DNA of 64,000 nucleotides from contig NZ_DASUSQ010000046.1 in the NCBI RefSeq assembly GCF_036375055.1, positions 310,001-374,000 of the forward strand, written 5' to 3'. Made by a program: the position numbers and the translations under genes. Below the pieces are notes generated by a model. That model was given only the letters and a program-made list of their open reading frames with translations, had not been told where the DNA came from and ran no database searches. This document shows, one piece after another, positions 32,343 to 40,827 of this stretch (positions are counted from its first letter, which is position 1; the number at the start of each line of letters is the position of its first letter). The stretch comes from Umezawaea sp036375055 (GTDB taxonomy: Bacteria; Actinomycetota; Actinomycetes; Mycobacteriales; Pseudonocardiaceae).

Positions 32343-35032
32343 GACGAGCCCTCGTCCGCGTAGGTCGGTGGCAGGAGGGGTGTGGGACCTCGGGGCTGGT
32401 CGTCCCGAGCGGGCTCCTCGTCGGCCACGTCGGCGACCACCTCGTCGAACACCGGGTCGTCGTAGTAGCCGCTGTGCCCGCGCAGTCGGGACCGCGGCCG
32501 GTCCGCGAGCGACTCGATGAACTCGGGGTCCCGCAACCTGATGTCGTGGCCCAACTCCCGGCCCCGCAGGAAGCTGCCTTCGCCGCCCGCGCGCACTTCG
32601 CCGAGCCCAGGCGGGTTCTCCGAGCCCATTGCGTGCCACGTCGGCGGGGAGGTCTCGGAGGTCTGCGTGGATCCGTCCTGCCAGGTGAGCACGGGGCCGC
32701 CGAGCGGATCGGTCCACCGGTGCACGTTCCTCCACCGCCCGCCCAGGACCTCGTGGACGCTCGCCAGCTCGGCGTAGCCGAGGTAGCGCGGGAAGAGCCT
32801 GGCGAACGCCCACCGCAACTGCGACCCGTAGGTGACCAGGCCCAGCCGCCGAACGGTGTTCTCGGCCTCGGCCCGCTTGATGTAGCAGTGGCCGGAGTCG
32901 TCCGTCTCGCGTTCCTTCGCCAGCACGAGCACGGCGGCGACGCACACCACGCTGCCCTGGCTGTGCCCGGACAGGACGACCTTGTGCTCCCCTGGCTGGT
33001 TCGCCAGGTGGTTCGCGCGACTGGCCAGCTCGAGCGTGGCCCGACCGCCGTAGGGCGGAGGGCAGATCGGATGGGCGTAGCGCGGCCAGAACGCGATCAG
33101 GTCCCACAGGACACCGACCACGGTCCGCATCTTCTGCCCCTGCCACGAGCGGATGCCGAGCAGGACCAGGCCCGCGGCCAGGCCCGACAACACCCAGCCG
33201 CCGACGCTGGGGAGCGGACCGTCGAGCAGCCACGCGGGTGGGTCGGTGGCCTCCCGGTCGACGACCAAGCGGACGGTCCCGACCACGCCCGCTGCCACCA
33301 CCAGCGCACCACCCAGCACGCTGATCGTGCCGAGCGCCCAGTGGTAGCGGTACTTCGCCCGCGCCAGCCGCCACGCCGTGGCGACCTTGCCGATGCCCCG
33401 CGGTTGAGGCTCGTCCGCGACCCTCCTGGTGACTTCCACGCCGTCGTCGTGTTCGCCCTCGTAGTCCCCCGCGGCGCGGTCGTCGAGCCCGTCCGACCGC
33501 CACCGGCCGAACCCCAGCCACAGTCCGACGGCCAGCAGGACCACCGAGACTCCCAGCAGCCACCAGAGCGGCCGGTCCCGCCCGACGAAGGCCGACGGGC
33601 CGCTGATCGTCGCCGCCAGCAGGACCGCCGCGGCCACCGGTTGTTGCGCCATCACGGCCAGCAAAGGCAGCAGCAGCACCAGGAACACGACGGCGAGCAC
33701 TCCCCACAGCACGACCCCCGTCCAGTAGGCCTCGCTCAGTTCGATCCGCCACTGGACCACGTCGCCCGCGGTCTCGGCGACGTCCGCCCGCGTGACGTGA
33801 TCGCCGACCGGTTCGCCCAGCAGATCCGCTACGCGGTAGGCGAATCCGCTGCTGAACCCGGCCGCGAGCGTCGTCGCGAACGCCGCGGTGATCCACGCCG
33901 CGAAACCGCCCCACATCGGCCCGAACGCCGTGCGGGCGTGCTCCGGGATGGGGTCGAGGGCGCCTCGCTGCTTGCGGCACACGCCCAGGAGGACCAGCAG
34001 GAGGACCGCGGCCAGACCGCTCTGGACCATGGTCACGACCTCGAAGCCCGCCAGCGGCCGGGCCAGCGCGTCGGCGTCGCCGACGTCCCACAGGACCACG
34101 GCGGCCAGCACCACCGACCCCGCGAGGTACACCAGCGAGCCCCACTTGAGCAGGGTGAACCGGAGGGGGACGCGGCAGGAGTCGTTGAACCGCGGGTCGG
34201 GACGCGACTCGGTGGCCGGGACCTTCGCGACCCCGAGCGCGGCGAGGAGGACCAGGAGGACACCGACCCCGACCGCGATCGCCCACAGCCAGGTCGGCGC
34301 GGTGGCCGTCAGGACGTCGGTGTTCAGTGCGCCGCTGTACAGGATGCCCGTCACGGCGCAGGCGACCGCGACGTGCGCCGCCCGCAGCGCCGGGGCCCTG
34401 GGTGACGTGTGCCAGAAGGCGTGGTCGCGCAGTGACCCGTCCTCGGGGACCCACTCGTGCCGCTCGCCCTTGGGCTCGTACAGGAACGTTTGCCTGCCGA
34501 ACCACCACAGCAGGCCGATCACGGCCGCCGTGGGGACGACGCCCAGCAGCAGGCGCGCACCGAACGGCCAGGTCGCGGTGAAGTCCAGCCACCCGTTGTC
34601 CTGCAAGCACACCGCACTGCTGGAGCACTGCCGGACGACGAGTTCCAGGCAGAGGTGGACGGTGTTCGCCACGAGCACGGAGGTCAGCACGACGCCGAGC
34701 AGCCGGAGCACGCCGTCGGCGAACTTTCCCCTGCCCAGCAGCATGTAGCGGGACAGGTTCAGCAGGGCGAACGGCGCCAGGAGGAGCCAGAGCGCCCGGC
34801 TCGCGCCGCCGGAGGTGAACCGTCCCCAGTGGAACGCCTCGACGATCCGGGACCGCGGCGGCTGCGTCCCGCCGGGCAGCGTGGTCACCGGCTCGGCGGC
34901 CCGGAAGAAGCGGGCGGTGTCGTCGCCCGCGACCTGCCGGGGAAAGGGCTCGCCGAGCATCGATTCCGGTGGTGTGCCGGAGACGCCGTGGACGCGCAGC
35001 TCGTGAACTACCCTGTTCGGCCGATCAGTCAT
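32339..35032 (-). CDS. Alpha/beta hydrolase interrupted by a large membrane domain
   Basis: 897 residues from the ATG at 35032. Residues 10-25 (HELRVHGVSGTPPESM) give a strand and HG oxyanion-type loop, the usual opening of a lipase/esterase fold. About ten hydrophobic segments follow between residues ~70 and ~640 (for example LWLLLAPFALLNLSRYMLLG, VLWGVLAVVFLVLLLPLLAV). Then KVVLSGHSQGSVVCVAAVLV (near residue 687) is the nucleophile elbow GHSQG, with WTDPLGGPV and a late GHSGYYDDPVF as possible Asp and His. So one hydrolase fold appears split around a membrane domain. Likely a membrane-bound lipase or esterase. Its partner gene starts in its stop codon. Confidence 0.72.
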   Translation of the reverse strand: MTDRPNRVVHELRVHGVSGTPPESMLGEPFPRQVAGDDTARFFRAAEPVTTLPGGTQPPRSRIVEAFHWGRFTSGGASRALWLLLAPFALLNLSRYMLLGRGKFADGVLRLLGVVLTSVLVANTVHLCLELVVRQCSSSAVCLQDNGWLDFTATWPFGARLLLGVVPTAAVIGLLWWFGRQTFLYEPKGERHEWVPEDGSLRDHAFWHTSPRAPALRAAHVAVACAVTGILYSGALNTDVLTATAPTWLWAIAVGVGVLLVLLAALGVAKVPATESRPDPRFNDSCRVPLRFTLLKWGSLVYLAGSVVLAAVVLWDVGDADALARPLAGFEVVTMVQSGLAAVLLLVLLGVCRKQRGALDPIPEHARTAFGPMWGGFAAWITAAFATTLAAGFSSGFAYRVADLLGEPVGDHVTRADVAETAGDVVQWRIELSEAYWTGVVLWGVLAVVFLVLLLPLLAVMAQQPVAAAVLLAATISGPSAFVGRDRPLWWLLGVSVVLLAVGLWLGFGRWRSDGLDDRAAGDYEGEHDDGVEVTRRVADEPQPRGIGKVATAWRLARAKYRYHWALGTISVLGGALVVAAGVVGTVRLVVDREATDPPAWLLDGPLPSVGGWVLSGLAAGLVLLGIRSWQGQKMRTVVGVLWDLIAFWPRYAHPICPPPYGGRATLELASRANHLANQPGEHKVVLSGHSQGSVVCVAAVLVLAKERETDDSGHCYIKRAEAENTVRRLGLVTYGSQLRWAFARLFPRYLGYAELASVHEVLGGRWRNVHRWTDPLGGPVLTWQDGSTQTSETSPPTWHAMGSENPPGLGEVRAGGEGSFLRGRELGHDIRLRDPEFIESLADRPRSRLRGHSGYYDDPVFDEVVADVADEEPARDDQPRGPTPLLPPTYADEGSS

Positions 35033-35362
35033 ACGTCCACCCGCCTCAACGTGCAGGGCTACCAGTAGGCTAATCGGGTGCTCAGAGGGCTCGTTACCGT
35101 TCGAAGCCGATCCGTGACCTCGGCCGTGAACCGTCCTCACCCCGCCGGTCCACCGCGGAAGCTCGCGAGTGGTCATCACCGAGGCGTTCGGCGGTTCCGA
35201 GCGGCGGCGTGACGAACCAGAGACTGACTATGCGCGCCAAGCAGGACGTCCCAGCGGCGCCCCCTGGCACCTGCAACGGGTGACCATCGTCATCGCTCAT
35301 CGCCGATAGCGCTGGCTCCGCCAGTGGATGCCGTGCACGGGTCAAGGCCTGCCGCAGGGATG

Positions 35363-35386
35363 CCTGAACTTCGTTAAGGTGTCAAC
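35363..35386 (+). promoter_or_regulatory. TetR operator, copy A
   Basis: Contains TGAAC-TTC-GTTAAGG (35365-35379) and then TGTCAAC, directly before the GTG start of the TetR gene at 35388. The same TGAACnnnGTTAAGG core occurs four more times near 36.4 and 40.8 kb. The 355-base spacer upstream (35033-35387) otherwise shows nothing. Confidence 0.75.
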
Positions 35387-35387
35387 C

Positions 35388-36026
35388 GTGGGAAAGGGCA
35401 TAAACAAGGACCGGATCGTCGCGGCAGCGCTCGACCTGCTCAACGACAAGGGCATGGACGCACTGACCGTCCGTGCGCTCGCCGCGAGGCTGGACGTGCA
35501 GGCGCCGGCGCTGTACTGGCACGTCCGCAACAAACAGGAACTGCTCGACGAGATGAGCACGTTCGTCATGCGCCGCGTCACGGATGCGCTGTCGGCCGTC
35601 TCACCAGACGCCGGCTGGCGGGCCAACCTCGCCGACTACGGCCAGGTCCTGCGCACGGAATACCTGGGCTACCGGGACGGAGCCCGCATCTTCAGCGGCA
35701 CGCGCCTCTCCGATCCGGACGTGGTGAAAGCCAAGGAGACCTGGCTCGCGCGGTTCGTCGAGGCCGGCTTCACCCTTGCCGACGCCGACGACGCCCTGGA
35801 CGTGGTCACCGCGTTCGTCGTCGGCTTCGTCATCGAGGAACAGGAGCGGGTGCGGTCGGAGGAGACCACCCCGGGTCGTTACTCGCTGGCCGAACGCGAT
35901 GCCTGGCTGGGCGAGGGGGCCGATCTGGTCAAGGCCGCGGGTCGCCTGCGCGATGATCACCACACGCGGTTCACGCGGCACCTCGATGTCGTCCTCGACG
36001 GGCTCGCGGCCCGGCAGCAGCGCTGA
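35388..36026 (+). CDS. TetR regulator resembling tetracycline repressors, module 1
   Basis: 212 residues; the GTG at 35388 matches the ATG of its paralogue at 40762, whose N-terminus aligns (GKGINKDRIVAAALDLLNDK versus AKGITRERIVTAALELLDDK). HTH VRALAARLDVQAPALYWHVR and NKQELLDEM is almost the classical TetR pattern (YWHVxNKxxLLD). The C-terminal domain has the TetR_C style (YRDGARIFSGTRLSDPDVV, DVVTAFVVGFVIEEQERV). It should bind the TGAACnnnGTTAAGG sites and be released by a polycyclic or similar ligand. Confidence 0.92.
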   Translation: MGKGINKDRIVAAALDLLNDKGMDALTVRALAARLDVQAPALYWHVRNKQELLDEMSTFVMRRVTDALSAVSPDAGWRANLADYGQVLRTEYLGYRDGARIFSGTRLSDPDVVKAKETWLARFVEAGFTLADADDALDVVTAFVVGFVIEEQERVRSEETTPGRYSLAERDAWLGEGADLVKAAGRLRDDHHTRFTRHLDVVLDGLAARQQR

Positions 36027-36034
36027 CCCACGTC

Positions 36035-36175
36035 CGGGGCGAGACGTTCGACGCCCCCGTCATCGACGTGATGACGCCGAACCTGGACGGGGCCCGGGTT
36101 CTCCGGGCCCCCAGGGCGGACGGCCGCCGCGTACCGGCGCAGGTCGTTCACCCTCCGCGCGGCGCAGGACGCTAG
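36035..36175 (+). pseudogene. Fragment of a response-regulator receiver domain
   Basis: The frame reads TFDAPVIDVMTPNLDGARVL then RAPRADGRRVPAQVVHPP to a stop at 36173-36175. It follows the receiver pattern (DLxVxDVMxPxLDGxxVLRRLRADGRRVP) including the phosphorylation Asp. No start or DNA-binding domain. A 9-bp hairpin GGGGCCCGG/CCGGGCCCC (36089-36111) within it may act as terminator for the TetR gene. The remaining gap to 36416 has no gene. Confidence 0.5.
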
Positions 36176-36416
36176 CGGACGTCGACGGCGAGGTTTCAGG
36201 GGATTCCGACGGGCGCAGGTCGGCTCCCGCACGCCGCCGTCGACCCCACGACGCGGTATTCCACGAGCTCCAGCGCACGACCCGGCGATTCGCGGACCGC
36301 GCGGTCGGCGTCCGCGACGAGCACGTGCAGGTCACCGAACCCGCTCCTCTCTCTCCATGCCGGCCCGGCGTCGCTCGGGTGTTCGGCGTCCTCGCCCCGA
36401 GCGTCCTTCACCACGC

Positions 36417-36476
36417 TTGACACCTTAACAAAGTTCAGGCACGGTTGTGCCAGACGAGTTGAACATAGTTAAGGAG
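36417..36476. promoter_or_regulatory. TetR operators, copies B and B'
   Basis: B (36417-36439) is the inverse of the motif: TTGACACCTTAACAAAGTTC. B' (36458-36476) is direct: GTTGAACATAGTTAAGGAG and contains the AAGGAG ribosome site of the oxidoreductase relic that starts at 36483. The pair is spaced as at 40765-40821. Confidence 0.75.
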
Positions 36477-36482
36477 TCTCTG

Positions 36483-36763
36483 GTGCGCGCAGCAGCAGTC
36501 AGCCACCCGGACGCCACACCCGTCTGCGCGGACTTCCCCGATCCACAGCAGCAGCCGGGGAACGAACAGCCGCGGCTGGTGGGCGCGGGTCTGCACCACG
36601 TCGTCCGCGCTGGTCACCGACGGGCACTGAGCGCCGGGGTTCCCGAGGTCATCGCCCGGTTCGGCGACGGGACCTTCGACGCGCCGCACGCCGTCATCCG
36701 CTCAGTCGCGTCGGCGAGGCACGGGCGCAGCAGGGGCGGACCCGCGCCGTCGTCCCGGACTGA
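36483..36763 (+). pseudogene. Quinone oxidoreductase relic, module 1
   Basis: The start (GTG, VRAAAVSHPDATPVCADFPD, then ...VGAGLHHVVR) aligns with the intact enzyme at 40828 (MRAAVITAPDVSPACSDFPE ... VGAGLHNIVR). After ~45 residues it jumps to the end of the protein (PEVIARFGDGTFDAPHA versus PEVMARFADGSLRVPYT), then a +1 shift gives PLSRVGEARAQQGRTRAVVP and stop, against PLSRVGEAWAHTGRGRAVVV in the intact copy. About 230 residues including the cofactor domain are deleted, so it is dead. Confidence 0.85.
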
Positions 36764-36798
36764 CCGGGACCGGATCGACGAGTGCGGAGGGCAGCATC

Positions 36799-38271
36799 GT
36801 GCAAGGCACGCATCGGTTGACGGCTGACGTCGAAGGCGGACCCCGGACCTCGGGGGAGCTCGATTCCCGCAACCTCGTCGTGATCGCGGTACTGCTGGTC
36901 TCCACGTTCGTCGTCTTCCTCAACGAGACGATCATGGGCGTGGCGCTGCCGGTGCTCATGACCGACCTGCGGATCGAGGCGAGCGCGGGGCAGTGGCTCA
37001 CCGCGGGCTTCCTGCTCACGATGTCCGTGGTCATCCCGGTCACCGGGTTCCTGATCCGGAGGGTGCCCACGCGCTCCCTGTTCGCCACGGCCATGGTGCT
37101 GTTCAGCGCGGGCACGCTGGTCGCGGCGGTCGCACCGGGCTTCGGCGTGCTGCTCGCCGGCCGCGTCGTGCAGGCCGGTGGCACCGCGATCATGATGCCG
37201 CTGCTGACGACCACGGTGTTGACGCTCGTGCCGGCGGCTCGCCGGGGTGCCCTGATGGGCAACATCGCGATCGTCATCTCCGTCGCACCCGCGATCGGGC
37301 CGACGGTGGCGGGCGTCGTGCTGGACCTGTTCGGCTGGCGCCAGATGTTCTGGCTGGTGCTGCCGATCGCGCTCGCCGTGCTGGTGGTGGGGCTGCGGCG
37401 GATCACGAACGTCGGGGAGACCACCGCGGCGCCGATCGACGTGGTGTCCGTGGCGCTCTCCGCGCTCGGCTTCGGTGGCCTCGTCTACGGGTTGAGCAGC
37501 CTGGGCCACTCCGGTGGCACGTCGCAGGTCGTGGCGTGGGCCGCGTTCGCCGTCGGTGTCGGGAGCGTGGTCGCGTTCGTCGCCCGGCAACTGGTGCTGC
37601 AGCGGACCGACCGCGCCCTGCTGGATCTGCGCGCGTTCCGGTCGCGGACGTTCACGGTCGCGAGCGTGATGATGATGCTGACGATGGCCACGCTGCTGGG
37701 CACGTCCGTCCTGCTGCCGATCTACCTGCAGAGCGTGCTGGTGCTGGAGCCGCTCACCACGGGCCTGCTGCTCCTGCCGGGGGGTCTGCTCATGGGTGCG
37801 CTGGGGCCGGTGGCCGGGCGGCTGCACGACCGGTTCGGCGCGCGGGCGCTGCTCGTGCCCGGCACGGTCGCCACCAGCGCGGCGCTGTGGTCCACCACCC
37901 TCTTCACCGCCGGCACCTCGCTGCCGCAGGTGACCGGGTTCCACCTGCTGCTGTCGGCCGGACTGGCGTTCGTGTTCACGCCGCTGTTCGCCGCGGGCCT
38001 GGGGGCGGTGCCGCCGAAGTTGTACTCCTACGGCAGCGCGATCTTCAGCACCGCCCAGCAGCTGGCCGGGGCTGCCGGGGTGGCGCTGCTGGTCAACGTG
38101 CTGTCGGTCCGCTCGGCGGCGCTCACCGCCGAAGGCGTGCCGCTCGTGGAGCAGACGGCGGGCGGCGTGCACGCGGCGTTCCTGGTAGCGGCCACGCTGT
38201 CGTCGTTCACGATCGTCGGGGCGTTCCTGATCCGGGTCCCGGCGTCCGGCGGAACACCCACGGCGCACTGA
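36799..38271 (+). CDS. MFS drug exporter, DHA2 (14-TMS) type
   Basis: 490 residues, GTG start with GGAGG upstream. Helix 1 VVIAVLLVSTFVVFLNETIM carries the DHA2 motif LNETIMGVALPVLMTDL, followed by WLTAGFLLTMSVVIPVTGFL, GRVVQAGGTAIMMPLLTT (motif B/C region), GPTVAGVVLDLFGWRQMF, and 14 predicted membrane segments in total. EmrB/QacA-like proton-driven efflux. It follows the oxidoreductase relic under the same operator, so it is the likely surviving target of the module 1 TetR. Confidence 0.93.
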   Translation: MQGTHRLTADVEGGPRTSGELDSRNLVVIAVLLVSTFVVFLNETIMGVALPVLMTDLRIEASAGQWLTAGFLLTMSVVIPVTGFLIRRVPTRSLFATAMVLFSAGTLVAAVAPGFGVLLAGRVVQAGGTAIMMPLLTTTVLTLVPAARRGALMGNIAIVISVAPAIGPTVAGVVLDLFGWRQMFWLVLPIALAVLVVGLRRITNVGETTAAPIDVVSVALSALGFGGLVYGLSSLGHSGGTSQVVAWAAFAVGVGSVVAFVARQLVLQRTDRALLDLRAFRSRTFTVASVMMMLTMATLLGTSVLLPIYLQSVLVLEPLTTGLLLLPGGLLMGALGPVAGRLHDRFGARALLVPGTVATSAALWSTTLFTAGTSLPQVTGFHLLLSAGLAFVFTPLFAAGLGAVPPKLYSYGSAIFSTAQQLAGAAGVALLVNVLSVRSAALTAEGVPLVEQTAGGVHAAFLVAATLSSFTIVGAFLIRVPASGGTPTAH

Positions 38272-38364
38272 CCGCAGCGCCACTGACCGGATTCCGAACC
38301 GCATCGTGATCGCGATTCACCCAGGATCGAGGTCGTGGTGGGGTGCCTCTCCCACCATCCAGGA

Positions 38365-38540
38365 GTGTCCGTGCTCGCGGGAACGACCGTGACCCGTCCG
38401 CTGCGCGTCCTGATCGGCGCCGACACCTACCCACCCGGCATCAACGGCACCGCCCGGTTCACCGCACGACCGGCCGCGGGCGTCGCCGGGGCACAGCGGA
38501 TGCCGCGCCCGGACGTCGTGCACGTGCGGTCGTGCACCCC
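38365..38540 (+). pseudogene. GT4 glycosyltransferase remnant
   Basis: From GTG at 38365: VSVLAGTTVTRPLRVLIGAD then TYPPGINGTARFTARPAAGV, the N-terminus of GT4 glycosyltransferases (RVLIxxDTYPPDVNGAARF..RLAAGLA). The sequence then jumps to RPDVVHVRS, which normally lies ~80 residues further on (HxPDVVHVQS). Both deletion and loss of the rest make it non-functional. It reads in frame into the MFS gene downstream but is a separate relic. Confidence 0.6.
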
Positions 38541-38694
38541 CACGCCCGTGACGGGGCGTCGCCCGCGCGCGCGTCCGCCTCCCCGTCGCGGGCGTGGGGG
38601 TGGTGGCGCCGCAGACCGAGCGCCCCCCGGAACCGGAGAAGGAAACCCTCGAGGTGGTCGGGTGTTCCCGGCTGCCGCTACCTGGAGAGAACTC

Positions 38695-40122
38695 ATGGTG
38701 CAAGGCATGTCGGTAGCGCGCCCGTCGGGTGTCGCGGAAGACAGGTGGAGCGGTCGGCTGGTCGGCTGGTTGATGATCCTCGTCGGGGCGAACCTGTTGT
38801 CCGACGTGGTCATCGTCGCCCCGCTGCTGGCGTTGTCGGACATGATGCGGCACTTCCAGACCGACCAGGCCGCGTGGCTCAACTCGAGCGCGATGCTGGC
38901 GGGCGCGATGTGGGCGCCGTTGCTCGGGCGCACCGCCGACATCCACGGCAAGCGCCGGATCCTCATCGTCACCATGCTCGTCACGCTTGCGGGATCGCTG
39001 GTCTGCCTGATCGCGCCGAACGTCGTCGTCTTCGTGCTCGGCCGGTTCCTTCAGGGCGCGGTCATGGGGACGGTGCTGCTCACGGTGGCGATCACCCGCC
39101 AGCTCTGCGACCCACGGGTCGGGATGACCGCCGTCGGGGTCGTGACCACGGGCGCGTCGATACTGGGGATTCCCTCGATGCTCCTGCTGAACCCGGCGAT
39201 CGACGCGTTCGGCTACCGGAGCGTCTTCGTCGCCGCCATCGCTCTCGCGGTGGTCTGCGCGGTCGCCGTGCGGCTGTTCATCCCGGAACCGCCGATCCGC
39301 TCCGGCGGGTCGGTCGACGTCGCCGGGGCGCTGCTGCTCGGTTCCGGTCTGGTCGCGGTGCTCGGTAGCGTCAGCATGGCCCCTGGCCTGGGCTGGGCGA
39401 ACCCGGGTCTGCTGGCCGCGCTGGCCTGCGGCGTCATCGCGCTGGCCGCCGGGGTGCGGCACGTGCTGAGGGTTCCCGAACCGATCGTCGACCTGCGTGG
39501 GCACAGCGGGTCGCTGGTGTCGACGCTGGGAGCGGTGGCGCTCACGGCGGGCTCGGTGCAGAGCATGTTGCAGCTGATGAGCCTCGTCGCGGAAGTGTCG
39601 CCCGAGCTCGGCCTTGGCTACGGCCTCGGCGGTGGCGACGTGGTGCTCGCGTTGTTCGTGCTGTCCGCGGTCGGGATCATGATCGGTGGTCCGGTGTCCG
39701 GTGTCCTCGCGTCCCGGATCGGTCCGGCGCGCACGCTGCTCGCCGGGATCGCGGTGGGCACGCTGGCCACGTTCGGGATGCTCGCGGGCATCTCGGCGCT
39801 CCCGGTCGGGCTCGTCTGCGCCACCCTGCTCGGCGTGGCCGCCGGCGCGGGAATCGCCTCCAGTTTCAACCTCGCGACCGTCATGACACCGCCCGAGCAC
39901 CACGGTGCGATCGGCAGCCTGGTGGCGGTCGTGCTCTGCGTCGGGTCGGTCGTGCTCAACTTCGTCGGCGTGATGGTGCTCAACGCGACGGCCACCGACA
40001 CGCTCGTCGCGGAGGTCGCCGCGAACTCCCTGGCCGGGGTGCGGCTGTACATCCTGATGGGTGGCGCGGCGCTCGTCGCGGCCGCGGTGCTCGCGACGGT
40101 GCTGGTGCGCAGGCGCGGGTGA
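38695..40122 (+). CDS. MFS transporter, 14-TMS type
   Basis: 475 residues from the ATG at 38695, which has GGAGAG eight bases upstream; the longer frame from 38335 includes the glycosyltransferase relic. Segments include LVGWLMILVGANLLSDVVIV, LNSSAMLAGAMWAPLLGRTA, GRFLQGAVMGTVLLTVAITR and the GKRRILIV loop. Less similar to QacA-type pumps than the gene at 36799; it resembles actinomycete exporters near natural-product genes. Its stop is one base from the convergent TetR stop. Confidence 0.88.
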   Translation: MVQGMSVARPSGVAEDRWSGRLVGWLMILVGANLLSDVVIVAPLLALSDMMRHFQTDQAAWLNSSAMLAGAMWAPLLGRTADIHGKRRILIVTMLVTLAGSLVCLIAPNVVVFVLGRFLQGAVMGTVLLTVAITRQLCDPRVGMTAVGVVTTGASILGIPSMLLLNPAIDAFGYRSVFVAAIALAVVCAVAVRLFIPEPPIRSGGSVDVAGALLLGSGLVAVLGSVSMAPGLGWANPGLLAALACGVIALAAGVRHVLRVPEPIVDLRGHSGSLVSTLGAVALTAGSVQSMLQLMSLVAEVSPELGLGYGLGGGDVVLALFVLSAVGIMIGGPVSGVLASRIGPARTLLAGIAVGTLATFGMLAGISALPVGLVCATLLGVAAGAGIASSFNLATVMTPPEHHGAIGSLVAVVLCVGSVVLNFVGVMVLNATATDTLVAEVAANSLAGVRLYILMGGAALVAAAVLATVLVRRRG

Positions 40123-40123
40123 G

Positions 40124-40762
40124 TCACGCGTCCGGTCGGGCGGCGATCCCGTCGAGGACCATGCCGAGGTGCCGTTCGAACCGCTGGTCGCCGTCGTCGT
40201 GGAGGTGCCCGGCCTCCTTGACCAGTGACGCGCCTCCGCCCAGCCAGGCGTCGCGCCGCGTGGTGGAGTAGCGCGTCGGATCGGTCTCGGCGGATTGGCG
40301 TCGTTCCTGTTCCTCGATGACGAAGCCGACGACGAAGGCGGTGACCAGGTCGACGGCGTCGTCGGCGTCGTCGGGCTTCCAGCCGGCCGCGGTCCAGCGC
40401 TCGAACAAAGGTTCTTTCATGCGGACCACGTCCGGGTCGGTGATCCGGGTGCCGCTGAAGATGCGGGCCCCGTCGCGGTGGAGCAGGTACTCCGAGCGCA
40501 GGCCGCGGGCGTAGGCGGTGAGGTCGTCGCGCCAGCCGGCGCCGGACGGGACCGCGGCGAAGGCTCCGGTCACGCGGCGCATGACCTCGGTGGCCATCTC
40601 GTCGAGCAGCTCCTGCTTGTTGCGCACGTGCCAGTAGAGGGCGGGGGCGCGGACGTCCAGCCGGGAGGCGAGCGCGCGGACGGTGAGGCCGTCCATGCCC
40701 TTGTCGTCGAGGAGTTCGAGCGCCGCCGTGACGATCCGCTCCCTGGTGATGCCCTTGGCCAT
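40124..40762 (-). CDS. TetR regulator resembling tetracycline repressors, module 2
   Basis: 212 residues, paralogue of the one at 35388 with the same length and motifs (HTH VRALASRLDVRAPALYWHVR and NKQELLDEM; C-domain YLLHRDGARIFSGTRITDPD, VDLVTAFVVGFVIEEQERRQ). It diverges from the oxidoreductase at 40828; two operator copies fill the 65-base spacer. It should repress itself and the oxidoreductase/monooxygenase operon. Cross-talk with module 1 is likely because the operators match. Confidence 0.93.
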   Translation of the reverse strand: MAKGITRERIVTAALELLDDKGMDGLTVRALASRLDVRAPALYWHVRNKQELLDEMATEVMRRVTGAFAAVPSGAGWRDDLTAYARGLRSEYLLHRDGARIFSGTRITDPDVVRMKEPLFERWTAAGWKPDDADDAVDLVTAFVVGFVIEEQERRQSAETDPTRYSTTRRDAWLGGGASLVKEAGHLHDDGDQRFERHLGMVLDGIAARPDA

Positions 40763-40764
40763 GG

Positions 40765-40821
40765 TTGACACCTTAACGGTGTTCAGGAACACTGACCATA
40801 TCGTTGAACTTAGTTAAGGAG
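40765..40821. promoter_or_regulatory. TetR operators, copies C and C'
   Basis: C (40765-40787) TTGACACCTTAACGGTGTTC is the inverted form facing the TetR gene; C' (40803-40821) GTTGAACTTAGTTAAGGAG faces the oxidoreductase and includes its AAGGAG ribosome site. The core TGAACnnnGTTAAGG is shared by all five copies in the window. Confidence 0.8.
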
Positions 40822-40827
40822 AACCTG

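Noticed and set aside
30705..34628. A single 1307-codon minus-strand reading frame.
   Set aside because: It merges the real 545-residue protein (start 32342) with a GC-rich shadow of the hydrolase gene. The ATGA overlap and hydrophobicity of the 32339-35032 frame show two genes.
38335..38694. N-terminal extension of the MFS gene to 38335.
   Set aside because: It encodes a glycosyltransferase relic and low-complexity Arg/Pro sequence. The ATG at 38695 has a proper ribosome site.
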